NCBI RefSeq assembly: GCF_900566085.1
Contig: NZ_UPHT01000050.1
Coordinates: 1-38,431, forward strand
DNA from: Mycobacterium attenuatum
Lineage (GTDB): Bacteria; Actinomycetota; Actinomycetes; Mycobacteriales; Mycobacteriaceae
Direction: 5' to 3'
DNA length: 38,431 nucleotides
Shown here: positions 1 through 8,600 of the stretch, one piece after another
How positions within the stretch are numbered: the first letter of the stretch is position 1
Layout of the letters: each line of letters starts with the position of its first letter
Notes under the pieces: generated by a model
Told to the model about the DNA's origin: nothing
Databases searched by the model: none
Seen by the model: only the letters and a program-made list of their open reading frames with translations
Translations under genes and position numbers: made by a program

Positions 1-67
1 GGCCCGACTTGCGCATCACCTGCACCGCCACCGCACCCGAAGCGGTGCGCACCTTGCGCACAAACAC
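1..67 (-). CDS. Transposase, N-terminal fragment (IS1634/IS4-like), cut by window edge
   Basis: On the minus strand a reading frame opens with GTG at 67 directly after an in-frame TGA (70..68) and runs off the left end. It encodes VFVRKVRTASGAVAVQVMRK and a few more residues. This opening (a short FVRKV strand, then TASGAxAVQV) is typical of mycobacterial and rhodococcal DDE transposases of the IS1634/IS4-like type that I know. Only about 22 codons are visible, so no DDE residue can be checked. A GTAGGG stretch some 10 bases upstream could be the ribosome site. The inverted repeat of the element should lie between here and the methyltransferase gene, but I could not delimit it. The element sits next to a point where gene order departs from M. 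tuberculosis. The family call is from the N-terminal motif alone. Confidence 0.65.
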   Translation of the reverse strand, partial: MFVRKVRTASGAVAVQVMRKSG

Positions 68-456
68 TCACCGGACCCTACCCGGTTAGTAAGCCAAAAC
101 CCGCCCTCCGCCACACAAACCAGCAGGTCACAGCAATTCTGAGCTCGAAATCCAACAGAGGTGTCCTAACTCAGGTGCGACGGGCAGAATGCGCGCCGGC
201 TCTGTTGGCCGATCCGCGGTCGATGGTGGCCGACGTCATCAGCGAGTGTCACGGCCAACCACAATGCCGCAGAGGCTGTGACCCGAGAACGCGCACTGCA
301 CGGGCAAGCAGCCAGCTCGGAGTCCGGCCTCGGGAGTCCTACTGGCACGAGGCAATTGGTGGTCAGCGTCGATGCGATCACCCGCCGCGCCGACCATCGT
401 TGGGTGCTTGGACTGTTGCCGCGTCGACCGCCGCGGCGGATTCTGGTGGCTGGAAC
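68..456. other. Intergenic region between IS transposase and methyltransferase
   Basis: These 389 bases hold no gene I can support. They should include the end of the insertion sequence and any target duplication, neither of which I could define. Short open frames on both strands translate to low-complexity, Arg/Pro/Ser-rich peptides without recognisable motifs and overlap each other, as expected for non-coding high-GC DNA. A perfect 12-bp palindrome (CCGCCGCGGCGG, 428-439) lies about 18 bases after the methyltransferase stop; it could fold as a weak terminator stem but has no U tract. Confidence 0.5.
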
Positions 457-1179
457 TCAGTTGCGGATCAGGAATCCGTTGGGAGCCGATGTCCACCCGA
501 ATTTGTTCTCCCGCGCCACATCATGCTTGTAGTCGTTGGGGAATTCACGCTCGTATGCCTCGATGGCCTCGTACGGGCCGGCACCGAACCCCGGCAGGAC
601 GGGGTGTCCATTGATATCGGAGTCTTCCACGATCAGGTAGTCGCCGCTGGACAGTAGCGGCCGCAGCAGTTTCATCTCGGCCAGCACGTGATCCATGGAG
701 TGGTCGCTGTCGAGGATAGCGAAGATGGTGCCGGGGTATTCGGCTTTGAGGCGCTCGATCTGCTCGGCAACGGCAGGGACGGTGGATGAGGATTCGATGA
801 ACAGAATGTCCGGATCGCGCCGGGCCGCCGGGTCGAGAGCCTTGTGCGAGATGTCCACGGAGACCACTTTGAACGGCTGGCCGGTGTGCCTCATCACGTT
901 GGCGAAATACAGTGCCGAGCCGCCGTATCGGCTGCCGAACTCGATGACCAGAGATGGTTTCAAGCTGAACAGGATCTCCTGGTAATTCCACATATCGCTG
1001 ACGGACTTCCAGCATTGGACACCCAACCACGTGGTGTGGTCCCACACCAAGTTGCTGTAGTACCACTTGTGGTATTCCTCTGCCGCCGAGTCGGTCGGTC
1101 GGTAAATCAGTTGGGCGACAGCACTCGTGAGTTTCCTCAGTACGTCCATCAGCCGCATGAAGACGCTCGCCACGTCCAT
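457..1179 (-). CDS. Rhamnosyl O-methyltransferase (Rv2959c-like, phenolic glycolipid/p-HBAD tailoring)
   Basis: The 240-residue protein belongs to the cephalosporin hydroxylase/rhamnosyl O-methyltransferase family of SAM-dependent enzymes. It closely resembles M. tuberculosis Rv2959c (about 245 aa), which methylates the 2-hydroxyl of the first rhamnose of PGL and p-hydroxybenzoic acid derivatives. Visible features are the SAM-binding glycine loop EFGSRYGGS (80-88), the DSDHSMDHV segment (157-165) with probable metal ligands, VEDSDINGHPV (184-194), and the conserved FPNDYKHD and NGFLIRN ends. The first 25 residues are hydrophobic/basic and may touch the membrane. ATG at 1179 is preceded by GAGGAG eight bases upstream. 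It lies 486 bp downstream of papA5 in the same direction, where M. tuberculosis has convergent mas. The family is clear; the exact sugar position is inferred from the orthologue. Confidence 0.85.
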   Translation of the reverse strand: MDVASVFMRLMDVLRKLTSAVAQLIYRPTDSAAEEYHKWYYSNLVWDHTTWLGVQCWKSVSDMWNYQEILFSLKPSLVIEFGSRYGGSALYFANVMRHTGQPFKVVSVDISHKALDPAARRDPDILFIESSSTVPAVAEQIERLKAEYPGTIFAILDSDHSMDHVLAEMKLLRPLLSSGDYLIVEDSDINGHPVLPGFGAGPYEAIEAYEREFPNDYKHDVARENKFGWTSAPNGFLIRN

Positions 1180-1665
1180 CCTGTCATCTCCTCACTAGCC
1201 AGCCCGTGGTCACTGGACTATCGTCACGGCCAGCATTTTCACCAGGACCGACGGCGGCGCGCGGACCCCGACAAGACCGCCGCACATACGTCGGACCCGC
1301 ATGCCCTTCCGCCGAGTTGGCTCCGGGGGTTGCCCCGCTGCGGCGTCAATGCCGAGGAGTGCCAACCGGCCGTGCGGCTAAGAGCCTTGTCGACGCTGCC
1401 ACCGCATCGCAGGATCGTAGCAGACTCCACCAGTGGTGCACGTGTGAACGAAAGTGCCCGCATCGCAAGGGATAGTGACGTCCGGCGCCGCATCGGCGGG
1501 AGACCAGTGCCAGCACCCGGCGCACGTGGCGACAGCACGTTATCGGGTTGACACCCCGACCCGGCGGCGGTCAACGAAATCGATGCGGTGTGGCGGCGCA
1601 CGCGCGGGTAGGAGTGAAACCCCCACGGGCGCACACCTTGCCGACGATCGGTTTCCCCTTCCCGG
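1180..1665. other. Spacer between papA5 and the methyltransferase gene
   Basis: This 486-bp stretch has no gene I can support. Open frames across it are shadows without motifs, some running in from papA5 antisense. It is much longer than any gap inside the pps-drr-papA5 operon, so the methyltransferase probably has its own promoter here. I could not fix a -35/-10 pair; TACGAT on the minus strand at 1420..1415 is a possible -10 with no convincing -35. A short CCGACGATCGG inverted repeat just after the papA5 stop (about 1640-1650) is too weak to call a terminator. The stretch could be debris of the rearrangement that brought the two genes together. Confidence 0.45.
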
Positions 1666-2919
1666 TCACTCCATGACCCAGCCGTACTCCGAAGGAACCG
1701 TGCACAACAGCGAACGGATCGCCTCGAGCCGGTCTTCCGCATCGATGTGTCCGTGATGCTCGATGACCATTTTTCCGTCTTGGATCCCGCAACCGTAGAA
1801 GTCCAGGGGGAGGGTGATCGAACAAGCGAACTGGCCGTGAAACTCACCCAGCTCCAGTCCCGCGGGCGTCGGTATCGGAAAAGCGCTGACGTCGGTGCAG
1901 AAGACCAGTGGCGGCAGGCCGGCGGGAGTTCCTTCGAATGCCACGCCGAAATTCAGCGCCGACTGCTGAATCAGACCGTCGGCCAGGTCGGCCCGAAACG
2001 TAGCGCCGATGTCGGACGCCAGATCGACGATGTCGGTGTGTGGCCCGATCTCGGCAAGATAGGTCGCCACTCCAACCAGGTTGGTCGCCTCCGTCGGCCG
2101 CACCGGCGGGCTCAGCAGGTATCGCAAGTCGACGGGGTACACGTACGGGATCGGGATGTGCGGGGTCTCGCGGAATTGCCACTCGGTCATCAAGATGGCC
2201 GCTGCCACCACGTGGCTGACGCTGACCCGGTTCTCCCGGCCCAAATCCGCCAGGTCGGCGGTCTCTTGTTCGCTGAGCTGCACTCTGGTGACCGGGACAG
2301 GTTGGGGCGAACCAGGATTCGCGATGAGGGCCGGTCGCTCCGGGGCGGGTATGTCGTAGGCGAACATCACCGGCATGAAACGTTCGACGCCGGACAGCCC
2401 CATCCGTTTGACCCCACGCTGTTCGAGCATGACCTCGAGCGGCGCAGGAGCGGGCTCGGGGATCACCGGGCCGGGGTCGGCGCCGGTCACCATCGCGGTA
2501 TAGCGGGTAAACAGCTCCTCGAGCAGCCCGGAGCCATGGTGACCATCACCCATGCTGTGATGCAGATACGCCGTCAATTCCGACGTTGGTTCGCCCAACG
2601 TCAACTTCATGTTGAACAGGGACAGGGACTGGTCAAGCCGAATCGGTGCGGCTGTCGACGCCGACTCGGTGGTGCCGTCGACCACGATCAGCCCCGAGTG
2701 CAGGTAGTCGTCTGCGACGAGGTTCCAACCGCCGTCGGGGTTGGGCTCGAGGTGACTGGCCAGGACCGGGTGGGCCTCGGCGAGGGCGTCGAAGGCTTCC
2801 GAGAATGCGTCGACATCGATAACGCCGTGCAGCTGCATGGTCATCGAGGTGAAAACCTCGTATTGGGCGAAGACTTCCTCGCTGTGTGACAGTTTTCGGA
2901 TTACGGATCCGGGAAACAC
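1666..2919 (-). CDS. papA5: Phthiocerol/phthiodiolone dimycocerosyl transferase PapA5
   Basis: PapA5 transfers two mycocerosic acyl chains, in M. tuberculosis directly from the Mas synthase, to the hydroxyls of phthiocerol and its phenolic relatives, giving PDIM and the PGL core. The 417-residue protein (422 in M. tuberculosis) is a condensation/acyltransferase-superfamily member. The catalytic HHxxxDG motif is HHSMGDG at 120-126, with the second His (121) as general base. The family DFG-type motif appears as LDFYGC near 378, and the N-terminal MFPGSVIRKLSHSEEVFAQYEVF and C-terminal SEYGWVME are nearly invariant. The start is GTG at 2919, 58 bp after drrC, with GGGAG upstream. It is the last gene of the fadD26-pps-drr operon. 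Its partner mas is not in this window, so mycocerosate synthesis must be encoded elsewhere. Confidence 0.95.
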   Translation of the reverse strand: MFPGSVIRKLSHSEEVFAQYEVFTSMTMQLHGVIDVDAFSEAFDALAEAHPVLASHLEPNPDGGWNLVADDYLHSGLIVVDGTTESASTAAPIRLDQSLSLFNMKLTLGEPTSELTAYLHHSMGDGHHGSGLLEELFTRYTAMVTGADPGPVIPEPAPAPLEVMLEQRGVKRMGLSGVERFMPVMFAYDIPAPERPALIANPGSPQPVPVTRVQLSEQETADLADLGRENRVSVSHVVAAAILMTEWQFRETPHIPIPYVYPVDLRYLLSPPVRPTEATNLVGVATYLAEIGPHTDIVDLASDIGATFRADLADGLIQQSALNFGVAFEGTPAGLPPLVFCTDVSAFPIPTPAGLELGEFHGQFACSITLPLDFYGCGIQDGKMVIEHHGHIDAEDRLEAIRSLLCTVPSEYGWVME

Positions 2920-2922
2920 CTC

Positions 2923-2936
2923 AAGACTCCCGTCTT
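2923..2936 (-). promoter_or_regulatory. Small hairpin holding the papA5 ribosome site
   Basis: AAGAC and GTCTT form a 5-bp inverted repeat around a four-base loop; on the mRNA strand the loop is GGGA, the core of the papA5 Shine-Dalgarno sequence, about seven bases before the GTG start. Displaying the ribosome site in a loop could modulate papA5 translation, which unlike most upstream genes is not coupled by overlap. The stem is short, so the effect may be nil. Confidence 0.3.
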
Positions 2937-2977
2937 TTCACTTCAGGTGGCAGCGTGGCCAGCCATCCCATGGCGGG

Positions 2978-3808
2978 TCAATGCGTGCTGGCGCGTCGGA
3001 AACCGACCGCCAACGGTACAGCGCACGCGGCGCAAATACCTATGGTCCACAGCAGTACCCCGATCATCGGAGCCAGGACCGGGCCCTCCGTCGACAACCC
3101 GCGCATCGCGGCCACCGCGTAGCTGACGGGCTGATGTGCGACGACCGGCTGAATCCAGCCCGGATACTGGTTCAGCGGGACCAGGCCGGTGGAGAAGAAC
3201 AACGCGATCGCCTGCACCAGCTCGACGGACTCGACTACTACCGTCTGTGCTGTGTAGAGCGCCACCGTGGTCACCGCAACGGCGAAGGCGATGCCCAGTG
3301 TCACCGGGACGCTGAGCCACATCAAGCTCGCGAGCGCCCCCTGCCGAAACCGGAAGCCGAGCAGGATCCCGACACCGAGCATGACCAGCGTGGTGAACAG
3401 AATCCGGATGGCGTCCGCCAAGATTCGGGACAGCAGTCCCGATGCCCGGTGCACGGGAAGCACCCACAGCCGGGACAGCAGCCCGCTGTTGCGCTCACGC
3501 ATCAGGTCGATCGCGACGAACGTCGATCCGGTGATTGCGGCACCGATCGCGATGAGCGGCACGATGCTGTACATCGCGTTGTCGTGGGTTACCGCGTAGA
3601 TCAGGTTCCCGAGAACGATTTTCAGGACCAGCATCATCAGGATCGGCAACACGAGGGCTTCGATGGTGGTGAGGAAGTCGCCGGACCACCGCGTGACGAT
3701 TCGTTTGGTCTGCAACAGCGTCTGTGAAACCAGCGGACGAATGGAGTTGTCCGGGTACTGCGAGCGCACGGGTGCGAACCCGATTTCCTGACTTGTCATG
3801 GGAATCAT
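2978..3808 (-). CDS. drrC: ABC transporter permease DrrC (PDIM export)
   Basis: This is an ABC-2 type integral membrane permease of 276 residues, the same length as M. tuberculosis DrrC. With DrrA and DrrB it forms the transporter implicated in moving PDIM/PGL to the cell envelope. About six hydrophobic segments are visible, for example ALVLPILMMLVLKIVLG, SIVPLIAIGAAITGSTFVA, FTTLVMLGVGILLGF and VTLGIAFAVAVTTVALY. The loop between segments carries the conserved LMRERNSGLLSRLWVLPVHRAS stretch, and GLVPLNQYPGWIQPVVAHQPVSYAV is typical of the ABC-2 C-terminal half. I chose ATG 3808, which overlaps the drrB stop as ATGA; the frame is open much further upstream, but that part lies antiphase inside drrB. 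A second ATG at 3799 is possible. The product ends at GFRRASTH. Confidence 0.93.
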   Translation of the reverse strand: MIPMTSQEIGFAPVRSQYPDNSIRPLVSQTLLQTKRIVTRWSGDFLTTIEALVLPILMMLVLKIVLGNLIYAVTHDNAMYSIVPLIAIGAAITGSTFVAIDLMRERNSGLLSRLWVLPVHRASGLLSRILADAIRILFTTLVMLGVGILLGFRFRQGALASLMWLSVPVTLGIAFAVAVTTVALYTAQTVVVESVELVQAIALFFSTGLVPLNQYPGWIQPVVAHQPVSYAVAAMRGLSTEGPVLAPMIGVLLWTIGICAACAVPLAVGFRRASTH

Positions 3809-4659
3809 CGCCGTTCGGACAAAACGAAAATGGACATGGGTACCAGCAGGACGATGAAGCCGACGACCCACGCCAGCGTCGGCGCCATGACCGGCCAGGT
3901 CAACTGGATGGCGTGCTTGGTGGTGTCCCCGGCCAGTGCTCGCAGCGCTTCGACGAATTGGGAAATCGGCTGGTTGCGGACGAACGGATGGATCCAGCGG
4001 GGAAACAGCTTCAGCGGCATCAGGCCGACGGACAGCAGCCCGAAGATCAGGATGGGTAAGGTCAGCAGCGGCAGCATCGCGTCGGGATTCTTGGTACCCG
4101 TGCCCAGCAGGTCGGCGCCGAACGACAGCAGAGCCCCGATCACCAGCACCAACAGGCAGAAACCGACGATGCACACCGGTCCGCGGTGAAACCGGAATCC
4201 GATCACATAGCCGGAGATCATCGACACCGACAAACCGATGCTGCACCGATACAACGAAATTGACACTCGCGCCAGCACCGGCGTCAACGCTGCGATCGGC
4301 ATGGAGGCGAACCGCCGATTGACCCCGAGCTGCGAATCGATTGCCGCCCGAAAGCCGGATCCGATGGCGGCGAACGCGACAGCCTGCAACGTCACCAGCG
4401 GCGTGATGTATTGCCCCAGGCTGCTGGCTACGTTCGAGCCGCCCACGAAATGGTTCCACGGTATGGAAAACGGAATGTAGAAACCGACCATGAAGACCAC
4501 CGGCGCCCCCGCGGTGGTGAGCACCTCACCGAAGTAAGTATTCAACAGCAACCGCACCACGAGCACCCACCACTGCCGAAACGGCGACTGGCGCGGCTGC
4601 CGAGTGGCCGGCCGCTCGGCGGTGGTGCCGATGGCCGGTTCCAGGGCCGGGGCGCTCAC
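3805..4659 (-). CDS. drrB: ABC transporter permease DrrB (PDIM export)
   Basis: This ABC-2 family permease has 284 residues (289 in M. tuberculosis). It has a soluble, Pro/Arg-rich N-terminus of about 27 residues followed by about six membrane segments, including WWVLVVRLLLNTYFG, VVFMVGFYIPFSIPW, LVTLQAVAFAAIGSG, VCIVGFCLLVLVIGALLSFG, MLPLLTLPILIFGLLSVGLMP and the C-terminal MAPTLAWVVGFIVLLVPMSIF. The LFPRWIHPFVRNQPISQFVEALR motif matches the corresponding loop in DrrC (YPGWIQPVVAHQPVSYAV), so the two permeases are paralogous halves. The start is GTG at 4659, overlapping the drrA TGA as GTGA, and its end overlaps the drrC start as ATGA. Together they imply coupled, near-stoichiometric synthesis of the complex. 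DrrB is expected to pair with DrrC and take its energy from DrrA. Confidence 0.92.
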   Translation of the reverse strand: MSAPALEPAIGTTAERPATRQPRQSPFRQWWVLVVRLLLNTYFGEVLTTAGAPVVFMVGFYIPFSIPWNHFVGGSNVASSLGQYITPLVTLQAVAFAAIGSGFRAAIDSQLGVNRRFASMPIAALTPVLARVSISLYRCSIGLSVSMISGYVIGFRFHRGPVCIVGFCLLVLVIGALLSFGADLLGTGTKNPDAMLPLLTLPILIFGLLSVGLMPLKLFPRWIHPFVRNQPISQFVEALRALAGDTTKHAIQLTWPVMAPTLAWVVGFIVLLVPMSIFVLSERR

Positions 4660-5645
4660 CGCATCGCCCCCGACGCCAGATGGCTCAGAGATTCGCTGGG
4701 ATCGGTTGTCATGGAAAGGAATACGTCGTCGAGTGACGGACGGCGCAGGGCGATGTCGGCCAGCTCGATCTTCGCTTCTTCGAGCCGGCGCGCGGCCTCG
4801 ATGAGGGTCCTTGTCCCGTCGGGCGCCGGCATGGTGATCCGGTCCGATTCGGGTGTGAGAATGGCCCTGCTGTGCTCGGGTAGCAGCGAGCCCAGCGCCG
4901 CGACGATAGCGCTCAGGTCCTTCAGATCACTCGGCACTATTTCGCAGAAAGTGTCGCCGGCGCGGTGCTTGAGCTCGTTCGCGGTGCCTTCGGCGATGAC
5001 GGTGCCGCGATCGATCAAGATGATCCGGTCACTGAGCGCGTCCGCCTCTTCGAGGTACTGCGTGGTCAGCAGCGTTGCCACGCCGAGCTTCTTGAAGCTG
5101 GCCACCAGATCCCAAATGGCTTGCCGGCTCCTGGGATCCAGCCCGGTGGTCGGTTCATCCAGGAACGCCACCTGCGGTTGAACTACCAAACCACACGCGA
5201 TGTCGATCCGTCGGCGCATGCCCCCGGAGTAGGTGTTCACCTTCCGCTTTGCGGCGTGCATGAGGCCGAATTGCTCGAGCAGCTCTTGGGCGCGCTGGTG
5301 CGCCGCCGACTTGCTCAGCCCGTAGAGACGACCGAACAACACCAGGTTCATCTCACCGGTGATCATGTCGTCGACTGCCACCTGCTGTCCGGTGACCATG
5401 ATCGAGCGGCGCACCCCGGCCGGCTCGGAGACGACGTCGTAGCCGGCGACGGTCGCCGTGCCCCGATCCGGCCGTGACAGCGTCGACAAGATGTCCACCA
5501 TGGTGGTTTTGCCGGCCCCGTTCGGGCCCAGCAGCCCGATCACTTCGCCGCGCCCCACTTCGAAACTGACGTCATCGAGGGCCACAACCTTGCCGAAAGC
5601 CTTGTGTACGCCGCGGACCACCACAGCCATATCGTTGTTGCGCAT
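4656..5645 (-). CDS. drrA: ABC transporter ATP-binding subunit DrrA (PDIM export)
   Basis: This 329-residue nucleotide-binding protein of the DrrA/daunorubicin-resistance type powers the DrrB/DrrC permease. Walker A is GPNGAGKTT (40-48), the Q-loop falls at Q87/Q88, the ABC signature is SGGMR (140-144) and Walker B is VAFLDEP (159-165) with catalytic Glu164, followed by TTGLDPRSR. The switch region reads LLTTQYLEEAD, so the usual switch His is Gln, as is common in this subfamily. A C-terminal extension from about residue 235 (SDLKDLSAIVAALG to LDDVFLSMT) is the DrrA-specific domain. ATG 5645 follows the ppsE stop by ten bases and has a strong GGAGG site in the gap. This is the one clear independent ribosome site in the middle of the operon. 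The stop overlaps drrB. Confidence 0.94.
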   Translation of the reverse strand: MRNNDMAVVVRGVHKAFGKVVALDDVSFEVGRGEVIGLLGPNGAGKTTMVDILSTLSRPDRGTATVAGYDVVSEPAGVRRSIMVTGQQVAVDDMITGEMNLVLFGRLYGLSKSAAHQRAQELLEQFGLMHAAKRKVNTYSGGMRRRIDIACGLVVQPQVAFLDEPTTGLDPRSRQAIWDLVASFKKLGVATLLTTQYLEEADALSDRIILIDRGTVIAEGTANELKHRAGDTFCEIVPSDLKDLSAIVAALGSLLPEHSRAILTPESDRITMPAPDGTRTLIEAARRLEEAKIELADIALRRPSLDDVFLSMTTDPSESLSHLASGAMR

Positions 5646-5655
5646 CTAATCCTCC
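5646..5655 (-). promoter_or_regulatory. Strong Shine-Dalgarno for drrA
   Basis: The ten bases between the ppsE TGA and the drrA ATG read GGAGGATTAG on the mRNA strand, giving a consensus GGAGG five bases from the start. Neighbouring pps and drrB/drrC junctions use stop-start overlaps, so this site may restart ribosomes for the transporter after the 17-kb synthase section. Confidence 0.7.
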
Positions 5656-8600
5656 TCAGCCCGCGTCCAGGCTGGACAAGTCCACCAGAGCGCCCGCTTC
5701 GGGTGCCCCGACGTCTTCGCTTTCGTCGTGTTCGGCCGCGATGGCCTCCTGGATCAGCTCGCTGAGCGCGGCCGGGAAGTTCTGCACCAGCGCTGCTGCA
5801 GTCGCCGCCGGAATCCGGCGGCTGTCGTACCACCAATCCAGATGCAGTGAGCCGCCGAAACGGTATGCCCGGAGTTCGATGGCGTGACCGAGGCCGGGAA
5901 TCGATTCCCGCACGGGCATCGTCATGTCGGAGTCGAACTGCACGGGGGCATCGGTGCCCGGCAATTCGGGAATGACGCCCGCATAGCGGAAGTGGATGTC
6001 AGGAGTGCGCTGCGCACCGAGCACGCGCCCTGTCGGTGCATACAGATACCGCAGCAGCCCGTATCCGATTCCGTAGTGCGGAACCGACTTCAGCGTGTCG
6101 TGAACGGCGTCGAGCTGCGCAATCGCCGCCGCGCCTGGCCCGTTCACGCATGCCAGCGGAATGGGGTAGTACGTGGTGAACCAACCCACGGTTCTGCGCA
6201 GGTCGACGTCCGGCCGCAGCACCGAGCGTCCCTCGCCCTCGAGTTCGACGGCAAGCACACCCTCACCGACCGTCTTGGCTATCGTCCGGCCCAGCCCAGC
6301 CAGCACGATCTCTTGGATCGAGCGGCGGAACCGCCGCCGAGCGTCATCGAGTTCGGAGGTCTGCTCGAAACTCAGCGTGGTTGACGACTTGATCAGATCG
6401 TCGGCGCCGGGCGGTTGCGGGTGCTCGGCAGCAGCCGCGGCGTCGGTCAGCCACAAGGTCACCTTGCCGGAATTCTCAATCCAGAAAGAGCGGGTGTCGA
6501 GGGCCGCCGGATGCGTCGCCAGGGCCGCGCAGCGCACCGACCAGTCCCGCCACCCCGTGGTGACCGGCTCGAGCGCGATCTCCTCGCCCGCCAGCCGCCG
6601 GCCGAACGCGGTGATGATATCGCTGCCCAGGATCTGCAGCGATGCATCGTCGCTGACCGTCTCGTGCAGGCTAAGGCCCAGGAAGTGGTGACCGCCGTGC
6701 CCGGCGGTGATGTGTACCGCGCTCAGTGGTGCATCCGAGAGGTCTTGGCGTGCAGCCAGCTCAGCCACGATGGCCGACACCGCCGCACGCTCCTGTGGGC
6801 TGCCGGCGGACACCTCGTCGGGAAGTGACGCGGTGGAGAGCCGGGTGAACTCCGCGGGCCCTGCGATGTGCTGCTCCCACATCCCGGCCGTATCGACAAT
6901 GTGCAGGCGCAACGCGTCGTGGTGGTTGGCCACCGCGGTCAGCACCGCCCGGACATCCTCCGTCGCGATCTTGGGGTCCAACCGCAGGATCAGCGGCACG
7001 CGCCAGCGGCCGGTGTCGCGCAGCCCCCGGTCTAGGAAGTAGGCGATATTCGGCGGAACAGCTGGATGCGCCTGCGCCCCAGCGGGTTTCGCCAACCCGC
7101 TGGCCGCGAAGGAAGCGTCGACAGCGGCGGACAGCGCCGCCAGCGTGGGGTATTCGTACAGGTCCTGCGGCGTGATGGTCAGGCCCTCGTTGGCCGCCGA
7201 CATCGCGATGCTGATCGCCATCAGGGAATCGCCGCCCATGTCAAAGAAATTGGCGTTGCGATCGATGGAGCTCACACCCATGCACTGTTCCCAGATCCGC
7301 CGCAGCGTGATCTCAGTCTGTGACTCCCCGCTGCCGGACGCCTCGGCGGCGGTGCCCGTCTCCGAGGCAGCCCTGACCCCCACCGAGGAGCCGTTGCTCC
7401 CGGCGGGAACCTGCACCCGGACCGTGTGCTTCGGCTCCACCCAATGCCGTTGGCGGGCAAACGGATAGCCGGGTAAGGAAGCCAGCTGCGGCTGGCCGGT
7501 GCGCCGCGGCGTCCAGTCGATCTCGATCCCGGCCGACCAGAGCTCACCCAGGGCTCGCAGGAAGGTGTCGCGGTCGTCGGCGTTCTGAATCGGGTGCCGC
7601 ATCAGCCGGACCGAGCGGTGCCCGGCCGACCACTTCGGATGTCTTATCGCCGAGCCGGTAAGGCTGCCGCCGGGACCGACCTCGACGAGCACCCGGCCCG
7701 GGTCCGTCAGCACCACGTCGAGTTCGTCGGCAAACCTGATCGGGGAACTGATCTGACGTGTCCAGGTGGCCGGATCGGTGACCTGCTGCTCGGTCAGCCA
7801 CGTCCCGGTGAGGTTGCTCAGCAACGGTGTGCGGGGGGCGCGCAACTGCTGTCGGGACAGGAAGCCCTGGAATTCTTCCAACATCGGATCCATCGAGCTG
7901 GTGTGGAACGCATGCGTCGCGCGGACCCGGCGAACCGGTATGCCGGCCTCGTTGAGACGTTGGCTGAACTCGCGGATCGCGTCCTTGGGCCCGGCGACCA
8001 CGCAGTTGCCAGGGTCGTTGACCGCGGAGAGCTCCACCCCCGGCGAGAGATATTGCGCGACGTCGTCGGGGCCCACCGCCACCGCGACCATCGCGCCGGG
8101 CGGTGATTCGTGCATCAGGCGGGCCCGCAACGCGACCGTCTTGATCGCTGTCTCGACGTCGAACACCCCGGCCAGGGTGGCCGCGATGTATTCGCCGGTG
8201 CTGTAGCCGATGTAGGCACCGGCCCGCACGCCGTAGCTGTCGACCAGCTTTGCCAGCGCATACTCCACGGTGAACAGCGCCGGTTGTGATCGGTCGATGC
8301 GTTCCAGATCCGTTGCCGTGCCGCCGAACACCTCGGCATGCAGATCAATGCCCATCGCATCGCGGAACCCCGCGGCGCAGCTGTCGAAGTGTTCTGCGAA
8401 AACGGCCTCGGTGTCGTAAAGCCCCTTGGCCATGCCGACGTGCTGGGCGCCCTGCCCGGGAAACAGGAACACGACGCGGTCCGGCGCGGTGGTTGGTTCG
8501 GGCGCGTCCCCGGTGCCGGATTCGCCGAGGAAGACGTTGTCGTGCTCGGCGGCCCGTAGGACCTTGACCGCGTGCTCGCGGTCGTGGACGACGGCGGCCA

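Noticed and set aside
3..89. Plus-strand open frame ending with TAG at 87-89, possible gene tail
   Set aside because: The opposite strand encodes a recognisable transposase N-terminus over the same bases, preceded by an in-frame stop; the plus frame has no motif.
428..439. Palindrome CCGCCGCGGCGG after the methyltransferase as terminator
   Set aside because: A 12-bp GC palindrome is easy to find in such DNA, has no loop or U tract, and is mentioned only within the intergenic entry.
175..657. Plus-strand frame of 160 codons at the left end
   Set aside because: It runs into the antisense of the methyltransferase gene and its translation is low-complexity, without motif or ribosome site.
3809..4459. 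Upstream extension of the drrC frame to 493 codons
   Set aside because: The added part overlaps drrB out of frame and translates to Arg/His/Gly-rich sequence; true DrrC is 276 residues, starting at the ATGA overlap.
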